A stretch of DNA of 64,000 nt from Paenibacillus sp. Soil766 (GCF_001428105.1 NZ_LMSJ01000001.1:186835-250834), one strand, 5' to 3'; shown: positions 27,901 through 37,100, counted from the stretch's first letter. The notes: generated from the sequence alone by a model not told the origin. Made by a program: numbers and translations.

Positions 27901-28153
27901 TACTTGCAGCACGGTTCGTCATCGCCAAGGATTTGGAGCCATCGGAGGCTGTCGCCGACGTCACGACAATGCTTCCGTCTCCCATCCAGGATACCCTAAC
28001 CCAACCGCCAGTTTGGCCATCTTCAAAGCTTTGGGACAAAGCGTCCGTATTGCCAGCAGCCGATGCCATCACAGGCACTAAAAGTTGCGGGGAGAGCATT
28101 CCAAACAGCAGCGCGATTGCCATCCATACATTAATTTGTTTTCTCACAAGCAT
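23951..28153 (-). CDS. xynA: Cell-surface GH10 endo-xylanase with CBM22, CBM9 and SLH modules
   Basis: About 1400 residues from the ATG with GGAGG six bases upstream. Order: signal peptide (1-34), two CBM22-like domains (about 40-190 and 205-352), GH10 catalytic domain (about 365-720) with acid/base Glu in DVVNEVIDP and nucleophile in QITELDIS, two CBM9-like domains (about 745-905 and 910-1075), a beta domain (about 1085-1195), and three SLH repeats (to the end). It hydrolyses glucuronoxylan at the cell surface to aldouronates and xylo-oligosaccharides for the nearby importers. The layout matches the known XynA1-type xylanases of Paenibacillus. A cre-like site lies just upstream. Confidence 0.95.
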   Translation of the reverse strand: MLVRKQINVWMAIALLFGMLSPQLLVPVMASAAGNTDALSQSFEDGQTGGWVRVSWMGDGSIVVTSATASDGSKSLAMTNRAASNSSPFLDLTSYTQAGHTYDLSLKLKVGAGTDNFHIASNIDAASLTNKYPWLVGNKSVSSTDWTTFELKGYELPGDTKAFKIWVESDSASTTMEDLYIDEVQLTDVTPAAPIDSGTVDQTGVQSSFEDGQGNWVRRNGSGNIDISTADNHTTSGSKSLLTTVSEQYDGPLLNVLGKMSKGYKYNLSTWVKMAPGQSPTVLRLSVQSGDSTYTNVSSNVTVTSDQWAQLTGTFTVAATPTVMNAYVEVANKYEDARSFYMDDFDLSYVGQVSGPKPIQTDIEPLKDIYADNFKIGAAVTGDQLTFDVHTLLDYHYSSLVAENATKPGSLEPAEGQWNWAEADKIAQYAKDHTMNFRLHTLAWHSQAAEWMFKDAQGQPLAATPENKQLVLDRLTAYIQTVARHFSSMEVPINAVDVVNEVIDPGQPDGMRKSEWYTLTGLDFIRTAFRVARQELPDAKLYINDYSTQDPVKRDFLFNLVTKLKGEGVPIDGVGHQTHISIGGPSIEQISDSIRKFGEAGFDNQITELDISVYTDSNSTSYDESSLVKQGYRYKQLYQELVRLDNEGTNAASNTQAYNPDGWISNVTLWGIADDHTWLDNQGATRKDAPFPFDVQYQAKYAYWGMIEAVKTLTPSHLPITAQTANTAKGTPTNASDPVWKTVPALKTQQLGSLQAEVKTLWDEQHVYARVAVKDITKTATDQIELFVDDNGIKKYTFARNDVHITEGTDGYVLQAAIPIAGTLGKQVKFDIRASDMGINDGTEHGSNGVIVSWSDPRNTQDNDVLGYGILTYIDAVIAASASYGTPAIDGEMDSKWANAPVYTTDVMVEQHNNAVAKAQLRAMWDEHNLYVYAVVLDSKLSDANANAWEQDSMEIFVDQNNGKTDSYQGDDGQYRINFKNVKTVGGHATQNNYTSATKIMDGGYVVEAAIALDTITPQAGTVIGFDFQVNNDQDGGSRDSVFSWSDPTGQSYQNTSRFGILKLDQVQASDSSTSQTSSVSTPVPEGAVKVQTETGGKVEHNGAAVDLPAGAIGSDIYVSIKILSDTSQLKPDPDLKLAGDVYEIIKDVAGPFQKPVTITIPFNTNLLDDRHELALYWYNEENGTWVKLDDIKIDREKGTVSGSVTHFTKFAVLAAEKSASVQLPALIDIKGHWAEAGIQELVKAGVIDGYQDGTFQPDSTITRAEFVSMIVRALQLNAAGGTDFADTGSHWAKDAIATTSALGIVDGYEDGTFGPDNNITREQMAVILVRASHLASANGVLEYKDSGDVSAWALGPLAALTTKGVLNGYQDGMLKPKAFSTRGEAAVIIIRIMEAQKVH

Positions 28154-28170
28154 TTTCATCCTCCTCTTTT

Positions 28171-28184
28171 TGCAATCGCTTACA
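28171..28184 (-). promoter_or_regulatory. Candidate cre site before xynA
   Basis: Minus-strand TGTAAGCGATTGCA matches TGWNANCGNTNWCA with one mismatch. It lies directly before the ribosome site, a roadblock position for CcpA. Confidence 0.7.
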
Positions 28185-28311
28185 AGTTTATTCCAATATC
28201 ATTCTACAACTTAGGTAATTGACTTCACATACTCAAAATAAAGAATAATCCCCCCTCAATTATGGCGTAGATAAACTAGTGCGATGTTTTCAGTCGCACT
28301 CATAGCAAATA

Positions 28312-28342
28312 GACGTGTATCTCTAGAAAAGAAATACACGTC
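28312..28342 (-). terminator. Hairpin after the second response regulator gene
   Basis: GACGTGTAT and ATACACGTC form a nine-bp stem. A second hairpin (AGTGCGA/TCGCACT) sits at 28279-28301. Neither has a long T run, but together they probably end the regulator transcript before xynA. Confidence 0.6.
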
Positions 28343-28358
28343 CTTCATTTAACGTCCT

Positions 28359-29864
28359 CTATACCTTACTTAACTGTCTAAATACACCGGGCTTGTCAGA
28401 CACACGTTTCTCAAACTCTTTGAGGAAATGATGGTAGTGAACATATCCGATCTGCTCCGCAATTAGACGAATCGTCTCATCAGTTTCGCAAAGCATACGC
28501 TTCGCCGCGTTAATACGCAGGTCATGAATATACTCAATGATGCCTACGCCGTTCCTCTTCATAAACGCTTGGCCTAAGTAAACTGGGTTCATGAAGAACC
28601 GTTCTCCGATATCTTTAATTGTCAGCGTTTCCCGGTAGTGATCCTGGATAAACCGCTCAATAACTCGAAGGGGATGACCAGAGAACTTCTCTTTATGCTG
28701 CTTCAGCTGGCTCATATACTGCTGCACATACGCCTGCAGGGACTCCTCCACTTCCTTTAGGGAACGATGCTCCCTTCTCAAAAAATCGCGAACACGAGGC
28801 AGCGCCTCCGAGTCAATCCCCATCTCCCGCATGACAGCAGCGCTTTTCAAAACAATACGTATGACCAGCATATGGACGACTTCCCGGGCCGTTTTGTTAG
28901 CTGACAATATCATAAACATTTGCGTAATCAGGTTCTCAACCCGCTTATCCTGAAGCGCCTCAAGGGCACTTTGAATATCATCTATGATCGAAACCCCATG
29001 AAGATCATAACTGATTTGCTTGTGATGAATCTTATCATAATCGAGTGGACTACCGGATATATGAAAGAAATGATGCATTGATGTCTCTAGAGCACCTGAA
29101 TACGAAGCTTCTATATGATGGAGGGATTCCACCCGTGGTCCTATCGAGAGACAGCATTCGAAACCTTGCTCATGTAAGTCTTCGTATAGCTGCCCAGCCC
29201 ATTTCTCAATCTCAGGGAATGACTCCATAACAAGACCAGCTTGGCTCCCAAACAAGTCAATTGTATGAGCTTTTCTGGAAAGGAAGTAACGTGCATCCAG
29301 CTCTTGTACGGAGCCGCTAAGCCATTCTATATGAATGTACCTCCAGCCCTGATCTCCTGTTGCTAAGGTATCAAGGATTTCCACAACGTTTACGTCTGTT
29401 GCCGAAATTTCTCCCCGAAGCATTTGAGCAAGCAGAGTAGGTACTAGACGGTCGGTAAAGAGGTCATGGCGTAGCCTTTGCTGTTTTCTGTGCTGCAGCT
29501 CTTCAGTAACGAATTGAATGACAGCCTCCCATTCCCTGTCCAGAGCCGGTTTAAGCAAATAATGCTTTACCCCATACCTTAAAGCGGATCGCGCATATTC
29601 GAAATCATTATAGCCGCTTAAAATGATGAATACGGGATCGTTGCCTGCCTTTTGCACCCGATCGATCAATTCTAATCCGTCAATTACCGGCATCCGAATA
29701 TCTGTCACAACGAGATCAGGCTTACAGGCTTCAATGCAGGATAAAGCTTCTTCGCCGTTCTCGCACATTTCTACGATTTCAAAGCCAAGCTCTTCCCATT
29801 CGACCATAAGCTTTATGCCTTCCAAAGCAAAAGGCTCGTCATCCACGAAGATAACCTTATACAT
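28359..29864 (-). CDS. YesN-type response regulator, second of two flanking one kinase
   Basis: About 501 residues: a receiver domain with Asp55 in VVTDIRMP, a middle region, and an AraC-type DNA-binding domain at the C-terminus (about 400-500; NPVYLGQAFMKRNGVGIIEYI). The ATG overlaps the kinase stop by eight bases after AGGAGGAG, so translation is coupled; a TTG two codons upstream is possible. The gene order is regulator, kinase, regulator. It may control xynA, the next gene downstream. That link is inference. Confidence 0.92.
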   Translation of the reverse strand: MYKVIFVDDEPFALEGIKLMVEWEELGFEIVEMCENGEEALSCIEACKPDLVVTDIRMPVIDGLELIDRVQKAGNDPVFIILSGYNDFEYARSALRYGVKHYLLKPALDREWEAVIQFVTEELQHRKQQRLRHDLFTDRLVPTLLAQMLRGEISATDVNVVEILDTLATGDQGWRYIHIEWLSGSVQELDARYFLSRKAHTIDLFGSQAGLVMESFPEIEKWAGQLYEDLHEQGFECCLSIGPRVESLHHIEASYSGALETSMHHFFHISGSPLDYDKIHHKQISYDLHGVSIIDDIQSALEALQDKRVENLITQMFMILSANKTAREVVHMLVIRIVLKSAAVMREMGIDSEALPRVRDFLRREHRSLKEVEESLQAYVQQYMSQLKQHKEKFSGHPLRVIERFIQDHYRETLTIKDIGERFFMNPVYLGQAFMKRNGVGIIEYIHDLRINAAKRMLCETDETIRLIAEQIGYVHYHHFLKEFEKRVSDKPGVFRQLSKV

Positions 29865-31680
29865 GTCCAATCGTCTCCTCCTGTTTCCTAATAAGACTCA
29901 AAGGAATCTGTATGGTAACGCTCGTTTTCTCGAAGGGGATACTTTCAATTTGGAACAAGGAGCGTTCCGCATAAAACAGATTTAAACGTCGGTACACATT
30001 ACGAAGTCCGATATTCTTGCCGTTGTCTTCTCCCTTATTCAGACTCTGAACAATTTCATCCAGTTTCGCGCTGTTCATACCGATTCCGTTATCTTCGACC
30101 TTCATGAGCATGTTCATCCCAGCTCTTTCTACCGATATCCGAATTCTGCGATTCCCTTTCACCGATTGAAGCCCATGCTTGCAAGAGTTCTCCACGAGCG
30201 ATTGAATACTCATCTTCGGGATTCGATACGATAGAACAGAGTCGTCAACGGACAACTCATAGTGAAACCGATCTTGGAATCTGAATTTCTCGATCTGGAG
30301 GTACATTTCAGTAAAGCTTAGCTCTTCTTCTACTGTCACCAAATCCTCCTTCCAGCTTAGCAGCCTTCTCAAAATCTGGGACAAGTTTTGTATAATTTCA
30401 ATCACATGCTCATAACGATATTTCTTACATACAATAAGAATCGCATTTAACGTATTGAACAGAAAATGAGGATCTACTTGGCTCTGCAAATAATTCAACT
30501 CGGCCTGTACGCGTTCTAGCTCCAAATCCTTTTTTTGAATTTCGAGTTTGTACACGTCGTTAATTAAATTACGAATTTTCTCCGTCATCAAATTAAAGCT
30601 GCGAAGAAGATGACCGATCTCATCTTTTCCTTCATACATCGTAATGGGTTCGAACCTCTCGTTTTTCACCAACTGCATATGTTTGGAGAGCTTTCTTACC
30701 CGGAAATTGAAAGAGTGCATAATGATGTAAATCAATACCGTTGGAATAATCGTACTAATGAGCGTCAGCCAGATAAAGAAATGGATAACCCCTCTTCTCT
30801 CTTCCGCAATTCGACTTCCCTCTGGAATTCCGACCAGCCGCCAGTTAAGCACATAACTAGCGTTACTGAGAGGACTGACAAAACTCATCGCTGGTAAGCC
30901 TGTCAGTTGAGAAGCCTTTGACACAGGGAGTGTCGAGAGCAAAGGGGCACTTCCTTTAAATGTACCTGCTGATTCAAGAACAAGCCGATTTTCCTCATCC
31001 ACGAGCTTGATTAACAAGTAATTACGCTCTTTATCGAACAGCTCCAGCAACTTATCCATCCGAATATCGATACGCAGATATTTAGAGAATTTCATGAGGT
31101 CTGGGAAATTGTCCAGCTTCCGAATAATGCTAACATATACCAATTTCTCTTCGGGATTCATCGGATTCGTATCTATATAAGAGGTCACTGTCACCTTATC
31201 TTTATTTGCGTTCATCTTCTGATACCATTCACTCTTCAAATCATTAGGTTTCAGCATAAAGTAGCTTCCACCATTGGATAGCGTTGGGTTCGATGTGTAT
31301 ACGCCAATCCAAGAGATGTAGGGATAAATATTCGGATACTGCCCCAATTTGTCTCGGAGGTAACTGTCGTATTCTTCGTAATAAGCAACATTATCCGAGT
31401 ACGTATATTCGAGCATCTCATTAAATACACGATCAGCTGAAACAGCGTTGCCAATCACGACACCTGAGTTCACCATTTGCATGATTTCGTTTCCGACCCT
31501 ATCCAGAGAAATCCGCAAGTTATCCATCTCTCTACGTTCTGTATTTTTACTATCTTGCAAGAAAAATAAGCCGTTTATACACAATATCGGAAGTAGCACA
31601 CACATCAAGTAAATGATCAGAAACTTGAACTTCAGGGAAATATCATTAACAACACGCAACAGTTTCCATTTCCGGCTCAT
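29857..31680 (-). CDS. YesM-type sensor histidine kinase
   Basis: 607 residues: TM1 (FLIIYLMCVLLPILCINGLFF), an extracellular sensor of about 250 residues, TM2 (FFIWLTLISTIIPTVLIYII), HAMP, a His_kinase domain with the phospho-acceptor His in QVDPHFLFNTLNAIL, and an ATPase domain with SLVENSCKHG, DNGIGM and NIGLRNVYRRL. AAGGAG lies seven bases before the ATG. Its gene lies 25 bases after one response regulator gene and overlaps another, so it could signal to both. Confidence 0.94.
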   Translation of the reverse strand: MSRKWKLLRVVNDISLKFKFLIIYLMCVLLPILCINGLFFLQDSKNTERREMDNLRISLDRVGNEIMQMVNSGVVIGNAVSADRVFNEMLEYTYSDNVAYYEEYDSYLRDKLGQYPNIYPYISWIGVYTSNPTLSNGGSYFMLKPNDLKSEWYQKMNANKDKVTVTSYIDTNPMNPEEKLVYVSIIRKLDNFPDLMKFSKYLRIDIRMDKLLELFDKERNYLLIKLVDEENRLVLESAGTFKGSAPLLSTLPVSKASQLTGLPAMSFVSPLSNASYVLNWRLVGIPEGSRIAEERRGVIHFFIWLTLISTIIPTVLIYIIMHSFNFRVRKLSKHMQLVKNERFEPITMYEGKDEIGHLLRSFNLMTEKIRNLINDVYKLEIQKKDLELERVQAELNYLQSQVDPHFLFNTLNAILIVCKKYRYEHVIEIIQNLSQILRRLLSWKEDLVTVEEELSFTEMYLQIEKFRFQDRFHYELSVDDSVLSYRIPKMSIQSLVENSCKHGLQSVKGNRRIRISVERAGMNMLMKVEDNGIGMNSAKLDEIVQSLNKGEDNGKNIGLRNVYRRLNLFYAERSLFQIESIPFEKTSVTIQIPLSLIRKQEETIGHV

Positions 31681-31705
31681 ATTTGCTCTCCTTGTCAGTC
31701 ATTGG

Positions 31706-33220
31706 TTAACCCTTCTTGTAGGCAGAGGGTAATAGGCCAGTAAGTGCCTTGAACTTGGTTACGAACTGTTCGGAATCCGAGTAGCCGACACGATCTGCTA
31801 CATCGGATATTTTCATTTCTTCACGGCGAAGTAATTTTTTGGCCTCGTCAATTCGTACGACATGTAAATATTCATTAAAGGTAAGTCCAACTTGCTTCTT
31901 AAACCTCTGGCCAAAATACGCAGGATTCAGCTTAAAATGCTCTGCAACAACCTGCAGCTGCAGCTTTTCCCTATAGTGTGATTTGATATAGTCTCCCGCT
32001 GCAGATACGACTTCATCTTGCCCTAAGCCTTTCTTCTGACCAATCCACTCTGCAGCTTGCAGAATTTCTTGTGTTACCTTGCGCTCCAAGAGGCCAATAT
32101 CCATTGGAACGGTGGGAAGAAACCAATTTGGAGTCCATATAAGATCACCGCCGAATTGGGTAATCGTCTTAAGAATTTCAAGCTTAATGTTGCCTAAATA
32201 TGCACTTATCCAAGATTCAGATACAGATTGCCTCGAAAAAGCAACAAATAACTGGTGTACATGGGCTCGCACTGTTTCTGGACACCCACTCCCTACAGCA
32301 TCTAGGATGGATTCCGTCATACCAAATGCAGGAAGCGTCTCCGCTGACCACTCTCCTTGATAGATGTAAATCCCTTCAGTTCCAGAAGGGAACTTGCACA
32401 TTTCGGCTATAAGCCCCTCACGAAATGCTTCTTTTAACGCTTGAGGTCCCTTATGTTCACTGCTAATTGAAAAGGAGATCGCTGTACCCCAGTCATGTCT
32501 GAAACTGGTCATGATCTCTGTCATCATCGCAGTAGAAAGTTCGCGTTCCTCGGGTCCTGTGACCAGCAAGAATCCATGGCGTTCTTTCCCTACGCCAAAT
32601 GGGAGCATCCTCACTTGCGTAAGCCTGAACTTATCTGCAATAATCTGCTTCAACTCCGACTGAGCTTGAGCTTCAATGTCAGGTTCAAGCAAAACGCAGC
32701 GGAATCTAGATCCTTCATGAAGCTCCAACAAGGTGCTCGCCTGCTCAATCCATATCTGCCTGTTCTCTCCCTGTAACAATTTTGAAATCGTTTCCAATCG
32801 TAAGCAATCCAAAGCAGCGCTTTCGAACTGGATAGCAGCTATACGCTCTCGAATCGTAACCGCGACCGCTTCCACTGCAGCTACAAGCTCCGCTTCCATC
32901 AAAGGTTTCATCAAATAATTGGCGACACCATGCCGCATCGCTGTTTTAGCATACTCGAAATCCGCATACCCACTCAAAATAATAAATTTCACACCAGGGT
33001 GTAGGAAGGAAGCTTGTTCAATCAATTCCAAGCCATCTATAACAGGCATTCGAACATCCGTTAGCACCAAATGAGGCAAGGTCGACGCCATCAAAGTTAA
33101 TGCATCTTCACCATCTGAAGCTTCCCCGCACACTTCAAAGCCTAGTTTATTCCAATCAATCATCGTCCGCAGTCCCTCTAGCATGTAAGGCTCGTCATCG
33201 GCAAACATAACCCTTAACAT
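31706..33220 (-). CDS. YesN-type response regulator, first of two
   Basis: 504 residues from the ATG preceded by GAGGTGATTCCC; a GTG three codons upstream lies in the ribosome site. The receiver has Asp55 in VLTDVRMP. An AraC-type output domain is at the C-terminus (about 400-500; NPAYFGQRFKKQVGLTFNEYL). It is first in a regulator, kinase, regulator set, separated by a terminator from the LplABC importer upstream, which it probably controls. Confidence 0.92.
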   Translation of the reverse strand: MLRVMFADDEPYMLEGLRTMIDWNKLGFEVCGEASDGEDALTLMASTLPHLVLTDVRMPVIDGLELIEQASFLHPGVKFIILSGYADFEYAKTAMRHGVANYLMKPLMEAELVAAVEAVAVTIRERIAAIQFESAALDCLRLETISKLLQGENRQIWIEQASTLLELHEGSRFRCVLLEPDIEAQAQSELKQIIADKFRLTQVRMLPFGVGKERHGFLLVTGPEERELSTAMMTEIMTSFRHDWGTAISFSISSEHKGPQALKEAFREGLIAEMCKFPSGTEGIYIYQGEWSAETLPAFGMTESILDAVGSGCPETVRAHVHQLFVAFSRQSVSESWISAYLGNIKLEILKTITQFGGDLIWTPNWFLPTVPMDIGLLERKVTQEILQAAEWIGQKKGLGQDEVVSAAGDYIKSHYREKLQLQVVAEHFKLNPAYFGQRFKKQVGLTFNEYLHVVRIDEAKKLLRREEMKISDVADRVGYSDSEQFVTKFKALTGLLPSAYKKG

Positions 33221-33292
33221 GGGAATCACCTCACTTCGGAAAGTAGATATGAACTATTATAAAGGATAAGATGAGCTTGAATAAAGCAAAAA

Positions 33293-33317
33293 CCGTCCCA
33301 GCACCGAGCTGAAACGG
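33293..33317 (-). terminator. Terminator between LplC-type permease and regulator genes
   Basis: CCGT and CAGC pair with GCTG and ACGG. The minus strand continues GGTTTTTGC. Confidence 0.65.
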
Positions 33318-33347
33318 GAAATGATGATAATCATCGCTTGCTAAGTC

Positions 33348-34265
33348 TTATTCTTTGACACTTCCAAGGTTCATACCGACGATAAAATACCTTTGCAGAA
33401 AAGGATATACGAACAGAATCGGAACCGCCGCCACAATCGTGATTGCCGCACGTATGGAAGAAGGCGTAACCATGGCCTTCGTTTGATTTGTGTTTGCCCC
33501 AGCCATCAGACCGGGATCGTTGTTGCTGCTCATCGTTGATCCAAGCAGCTTCATCATTTCGTACTGAAGTGTACTCAGCTTCAAATCAGACGAAGCATAC
33601 AGGAACGTATCGAACCAGGTATTCCAAGATCCAACCGCAATAAACAAGGCGATGGTCGCTAGTACAGGCGTACACAACGGGAATATGATGCGTATAAATA
33701 TGGTGAAATCACCGGCTCCGTCCATTTTCGCAGACTCCACCAAGCCTGATGGAAGCGTTCGAATATACGTCCGAATGACAATGAGATTGAACGCATTCAC
33801 CATTCCTGGGAGCACATACACCCAGAAGTTATTCAAAAGTCCCAGGCTTTTGATTAGAAAGTAGTTAGGAATTAATCCCGCATTAAAATACATCGTCAAC
33901 ACAAAAATTAAACCGATGATTTTACGAAAAAGATAGTGGGGCTGTGCTAGTGTATACGCTAACATGGTGGTAAGGAATACACCTATCACCGTCGTTGTAA
34001 TCGTACGAGCGACTGAAATCCACGCTGCATGGTAAATCGTACCTGAAAGGAAAATCGCTTTATAATTTTGCAATGACCATGAACGAGGCCATATATAGAT
34101 GCCTCCCCGAAGCGCATCATTGCCCTCATTGAATGAAATCGTTAGTGTATGAAGGAACGGATATAATGTTACTATAGCAAGAACGAGCATGAAGATGCCG
34201 TTAATTGTATGGAACAGAATCGGCTCCATCCGAATTCTGCGCGCAGTCATTGTTCCCATCATCAT
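33348..34265 (-). CDS. LplC/YtcP-type carbohydrate ABC transporter permease
   Basis: 305 residues with six membrane helices and the coupling motif ESAKMDGAGDFTIFIRIIFP. It belongs to the Lpl-type importer group, whose binding proteins are about 550 residues long. There are three tandem ATG codons after AAAGGAGAG; the third (34259) has the best spacing. It forms a channel with the permease eight bases upstream. There is no ATPase gene nearby. Confidence 0.92.
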   Translation of the reverse strand: MMMGTMTARRIRMEPILFHTINGIFMLVLAIVTLYPFLHTLTISFNEGNDALRGGIYIWPRSWSLQNYKAIFLSGTIYHAAWISVARTITTTVIGVFLTTMLAYTLAQPHYLFRKIIGLIFVLTMYFNAGLIPNYFLIKSLGLLNNFWVYVLPGMVNAFNLIVIRTYIRTLPSGLVESAKMDGAGDFTIFIRIIFPLCTPVLATIALFIAVGSWNTWFDTFLYASSDLKLSTLQYEMMKLLGSTMSSNNDPGLMAGANTNQTKAMVTPSSIRAAITIVAAVPILFVYPFLQRYFIVGMNLGSVKE

Positions 34266-34272
34266 CTCTCCT

Positions 34273-35253
34273 TTATATCAACCGCTCTTCACCTAAGCGT
34301 TTGGCGGTAGAATTTGCAATTAGAATAAGGATTATACTCACAGCTGTTTTGAAAATACCTGCCGCAGTGGCCAGCGAATAGTTGCCTTGAGCAATCCCGT
34401 ACTTTAGAACGAAAATATCAATCGTTTGCGACCAGTCGACGATCAATCCATTGCCGAGCAGGTACTGAATTTCAAAGCCTGCATCCAGAATATGTCCGAT
34501 GTTCATGATTAATAGAATGATAAATGTCGACTTGATCCCAGGCAGTGTGACGTAAAGGATTTTCTGGTAACGGTTTGCACCGTCGATTCCGGCAGACTCA
34601 TACAGCGACGGATCAATCGAGGTGATAGCTGCAAGGTAAATGATGGTATTCCATCCCACCTCTTTCCATACATTAGATAAGCCCACAATCCCCCAAAAAT
34701 ACTTACCTTGACTAAGCCACATCACAGGTTCCTTAATGATGTGCAGCTTCATCAACAGCTGATTAACGATACCATCATCAACGGATAGGGAAGTCGCTAC
34801 AATACCCGCAGCAATGATCCACGACAGAAAATGAGGCAGATAAGAAATTGTTTGGATGGACCGTTTCCAGAAACGAGCTTTAATTTCATTCAGTAAAAGA
34901 GCTAAAATAATGGCTGTTGCAAAGCTAAGAACCAAATTAATCATACTCATGGCAAGCGTGTTGCGAAGCACCTGCAAGAACGTATCATCTTGAAAGAGAA
35001 ATTTAAAATGCTTCAATCCCACCCACTGCTGTTTGGATAATTTCAAAGCCGGACGATAATTCTGGAACGCCATCAACCAGCCCCAAATCGGCACATAATT
35101 GAAAATCAGAATATAAATCACGATGGGAAACGACATCAGAATTAACTGCTTCTGATTTTTGATCGTCTTCCAACTTAAACCGACCCCGATTTCCGGATCA
35201 ATTTTTTGCTTTTTCTTTGGTCTTTTGGACAGTATGGTCTCGGCCATCGACAT
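34273..35253 (-). CDS. LplB-type carbohydrate ABC transporter permease
   Basis: 326 residues with six membrane helices and the coupling motif ESAGIDGANRYQKILYVTLP. The Lys-rich cytoplasmic N-terminus (SKRPKKKQK) is typical of LplB proteins. Either of two ATGs (35253 or 35247) fits the ribosome site AGGAGGGA. It lies 66 bases after the large binding-protein gene and directly before the second permease gene, giving a complete importer without ATPase. Confidence 0.92.
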   Translation of the reverse strand: MSMAETILSKRPKKKQKIDPEIGVGLSWKTIKNQKQLILMSFPIVIYILIFNYVPIWGWLMAFQNYRPALKLSKQQWVGLKHFKFLFQDDTFLQVLRNTLAMSMINLVLSFATAIILALLLNEIKARFWKRSIQTISYLPHFLSWIIAAGIVATSLSVDDGIVNQLLMKLHIIKEPVMWLSQGKYFWGIVGLSNVWKEVGWNTIIYLAAITSIDPSLYESAGIDGANRYQKILYVTLPGIKSTFIILLIMNIGHILDAGFEIQYLLGNGLIVDWSQTIDIFVLKYGIAQGNYSLATAAGIFKTAVSIILILIANSTAKRLGEERLI

Positions 35254-35319
35254 TCCCTCCTAGGAAGTAAAGCGGAGAAGACCCTGAGTCTCCCCCACTC
35301 TACTGCATGTTCTATTCTC

Positions 35320-36996
35320 TTATTTGCTGCTCCAATTCTTAATACGCCAGTTAATTTGTTCATTGATACGATCTTCGATGGCTTTGAAATTGCTTTTGGA
35401 AATCTGATCCACATATTCCTTCCAAACACCTTCAAATTCATCCGGTTTGACCATAATAGCTTTTGGCAAATATTTGACGGCAAGGTCTTCCATCTTCTGA
35501 TTGGCCACTTTGGCTGGTGAACCATCCACCAGATCAATACTCCACGCTGGGTAGTATATGGGATTTTCCACAGGTGATTTGAAGAACTCTGCCCATGTCT
35601 TATGGTTGTATGCCTTCAGTACTTCCTGATCCTGCGGCTTCAAGCTGTCGAAGAATTCCTGTGGCTGTGATCCCGCATCAGTTGCATTTCCGTCACTATA
35701 CGACCCTTGCATCTTAGGCAGACCACCCAAGAACGCTTCCGCTTTATTCGCTAGCTTCCATGTATTATCGTCTGCTTTCGCGCGCTGTTCAGGCGTACGG
35801 TAGAACTTACCATCCTTCACCTCATAATCCTCGCCTTGAATACCCCATTGGAGTGTCTTCTGCCAATCTTCGGTCATTAGTGTGTCAAGGAATTTGATGA
35901 TTTGAACCGGATCCTTGGCTTTCGTCGAAATCCCGAATCCGCGGTTGATGTTCAAAACTGGACGGTCACGGTAGTGCTCTTTGGCGCCTGGATATAAGAG
36001 CGGGAACCCGACGTATGTGCTGCCGAATTTACCTTGTGATTTCAAAGAATTTTCTCCATCGTTAAAATTCCATTGCTGGTCGAACATCCCAATGACGCGA
36101 CCACTGGCAATTTTAGCTAAGTACTGATCGTAGTTCTGTACCAGTGCTTCCTTATCCATCAAGCCTTGCGCATTGATCTCATTCAGCTTCTTATAATAGG
36201 TCTTGGCAATATCCTTGTCCGCAAAAATTTGCGCTTTCCCGTTATCGACAATAACACCACCGTCATTTGGGTAACCAGCTAAATGCTCTGGCGGATTAAG
36301 CAACGGGAATTTTCTCCAGTCGAAGGCCAACGTCTCGAACCCGATCATATCTGGGTGTTTCGCTTTGTATTTCGCAATAATATCGAAATAATCGTCCAAC
36401 GTTTTAGGAGTTGGATAACCCATTTCCTTCAGGACATCCTTTTGCAGGTAAAAGCCTGGTCCTCCATACGTAGTATCGTTAACTTGACCACTGAACACGC
36501 CGTAAGCCGGCAGAGCATAAAGGTGACCGCTTGCAGGATCCTTGGCCTGATTCCACACGGAGGCATAGTGCTTCTTCAAGTTCGGTGCGTACTTCTCAAT
36601 CAGGTCCTCGAGGGGAATAAAAGCGCCGGCCGCAATAAGTTTATCATCCCCGGACATAATATCCGCATAATCACCGCCGGCAATCATAACGCCCATCTTC
36701 TGCTGCAGGTCACCGACAAGAAACTCCATTTTTAGGCTAACGCCAGTTTTATCTTTAATCATCTTGTAGATCTTGTTGTCAGGAGTCGGCTGTTGACCAG
36801 GGCCACCAATGAACACAGATAATGTAACTGGCTTAATCGCGTCGTTTTTCGTTGCTGCAGGACTTGTCTGACTTCCGCTAGGTGAAGAGGTGCTGCTTGC
36901 CGCATCCTTCGAGTCGGTGCAGCCTGTCAGTGTTAATCCTAGAGCCAGAACAGGTACCAAAGTTGCTAAAACAGGACGTTTTATTTTCTTAACCAT
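35320..36996 (-). CDS. LplA-type extracellular binding lipoprotein
   Basis: 558 residues; lipobox LTLTGC with Cys26, a Ser-rich linker, then a large solute-binding fold as in LplA/YtcQ. It captures an oligosaccharide for the two Lpl permeases. The neighbourhood (GH10 xylanase, esterase) suggests a xylan fragment; in Paenibacillus such importers have been tied to aldouronate uptake. The ATG follows GGGAGGATTAGAAAC. Its promoter carries a -10 TATAAT and a cre overlapping the -35 region. Confidence 0.93.
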   Translation of the reverse strand: MVKKIKRPVLATLVPVLALGLTLTGCTDSKDAASSTSSPSGSQTSPAATKNDAIKPVTLSVFIGGPGQQPTPDNKIYKMIKDKTGVSLKMEFLVGDLQQKMGVMIAGGDYADIMSGDDKLIAAGAFIPLEDLIEKYAPNLKKHYASVWNQAKDPASGHLYALPAYGVFSGQVNDTTYGGPGFYLQKDVLKEMGYPTPKTLDDYFDIIAKYKAKHPDMIGFETLAFDWRKFPLLNPPEHLAGYPNDGGVIVDNGKAQIFADKDIAKTYYKKLNEINAQGLMDKEALVQNYDQYLAKIASGRVIGMFDQQWNFNDGENSLKSQGKFGSTYVGFPLLYPGAKEHYRDRPVLNINRGFGISTKAKDPVQIIKFLDTLMTEDWQKTLQWGIQGEDYEVKDGKFYRTPEQRAKADDNTWKLANKAEAFLGGLPKMQGSYSDGNATDAGSQPQEFFDSLKPQDQEVLKAYNHKTWAEFFKSPVENPIYYPAWSIDLVDGSPAKVANQKMEDLAVKYLPKAIMVKPDEFEGVWKEYVDQISKSNFKAIEDRINEQINWRIKNWSSK

Positions 36997-37072
36997 GTTT
37001 CTAATCCTCCCTTATTGTCTCCATGAAGATGCATTTTTGTATAGGTCAATGTTTTATTTGCTTACACTATTT

Positions 37073-37100
37073 ATTATACGGATCAAGAATGCGCTTACAA
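37073..37100 (-). promoter_or_regulatory. Promoter with overlapping cre before the LplA-type gene
   Basis: Minus strand: TTGTAA, 16 bases, then TATAAT. The cre-like TGTAAGCGCATTCT (37086-37099) overlaps the -35 box, so CcpA would compete with RNA polymerase. No gene was accepted in the rest of 36997-37396. Confidence 0.7.
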
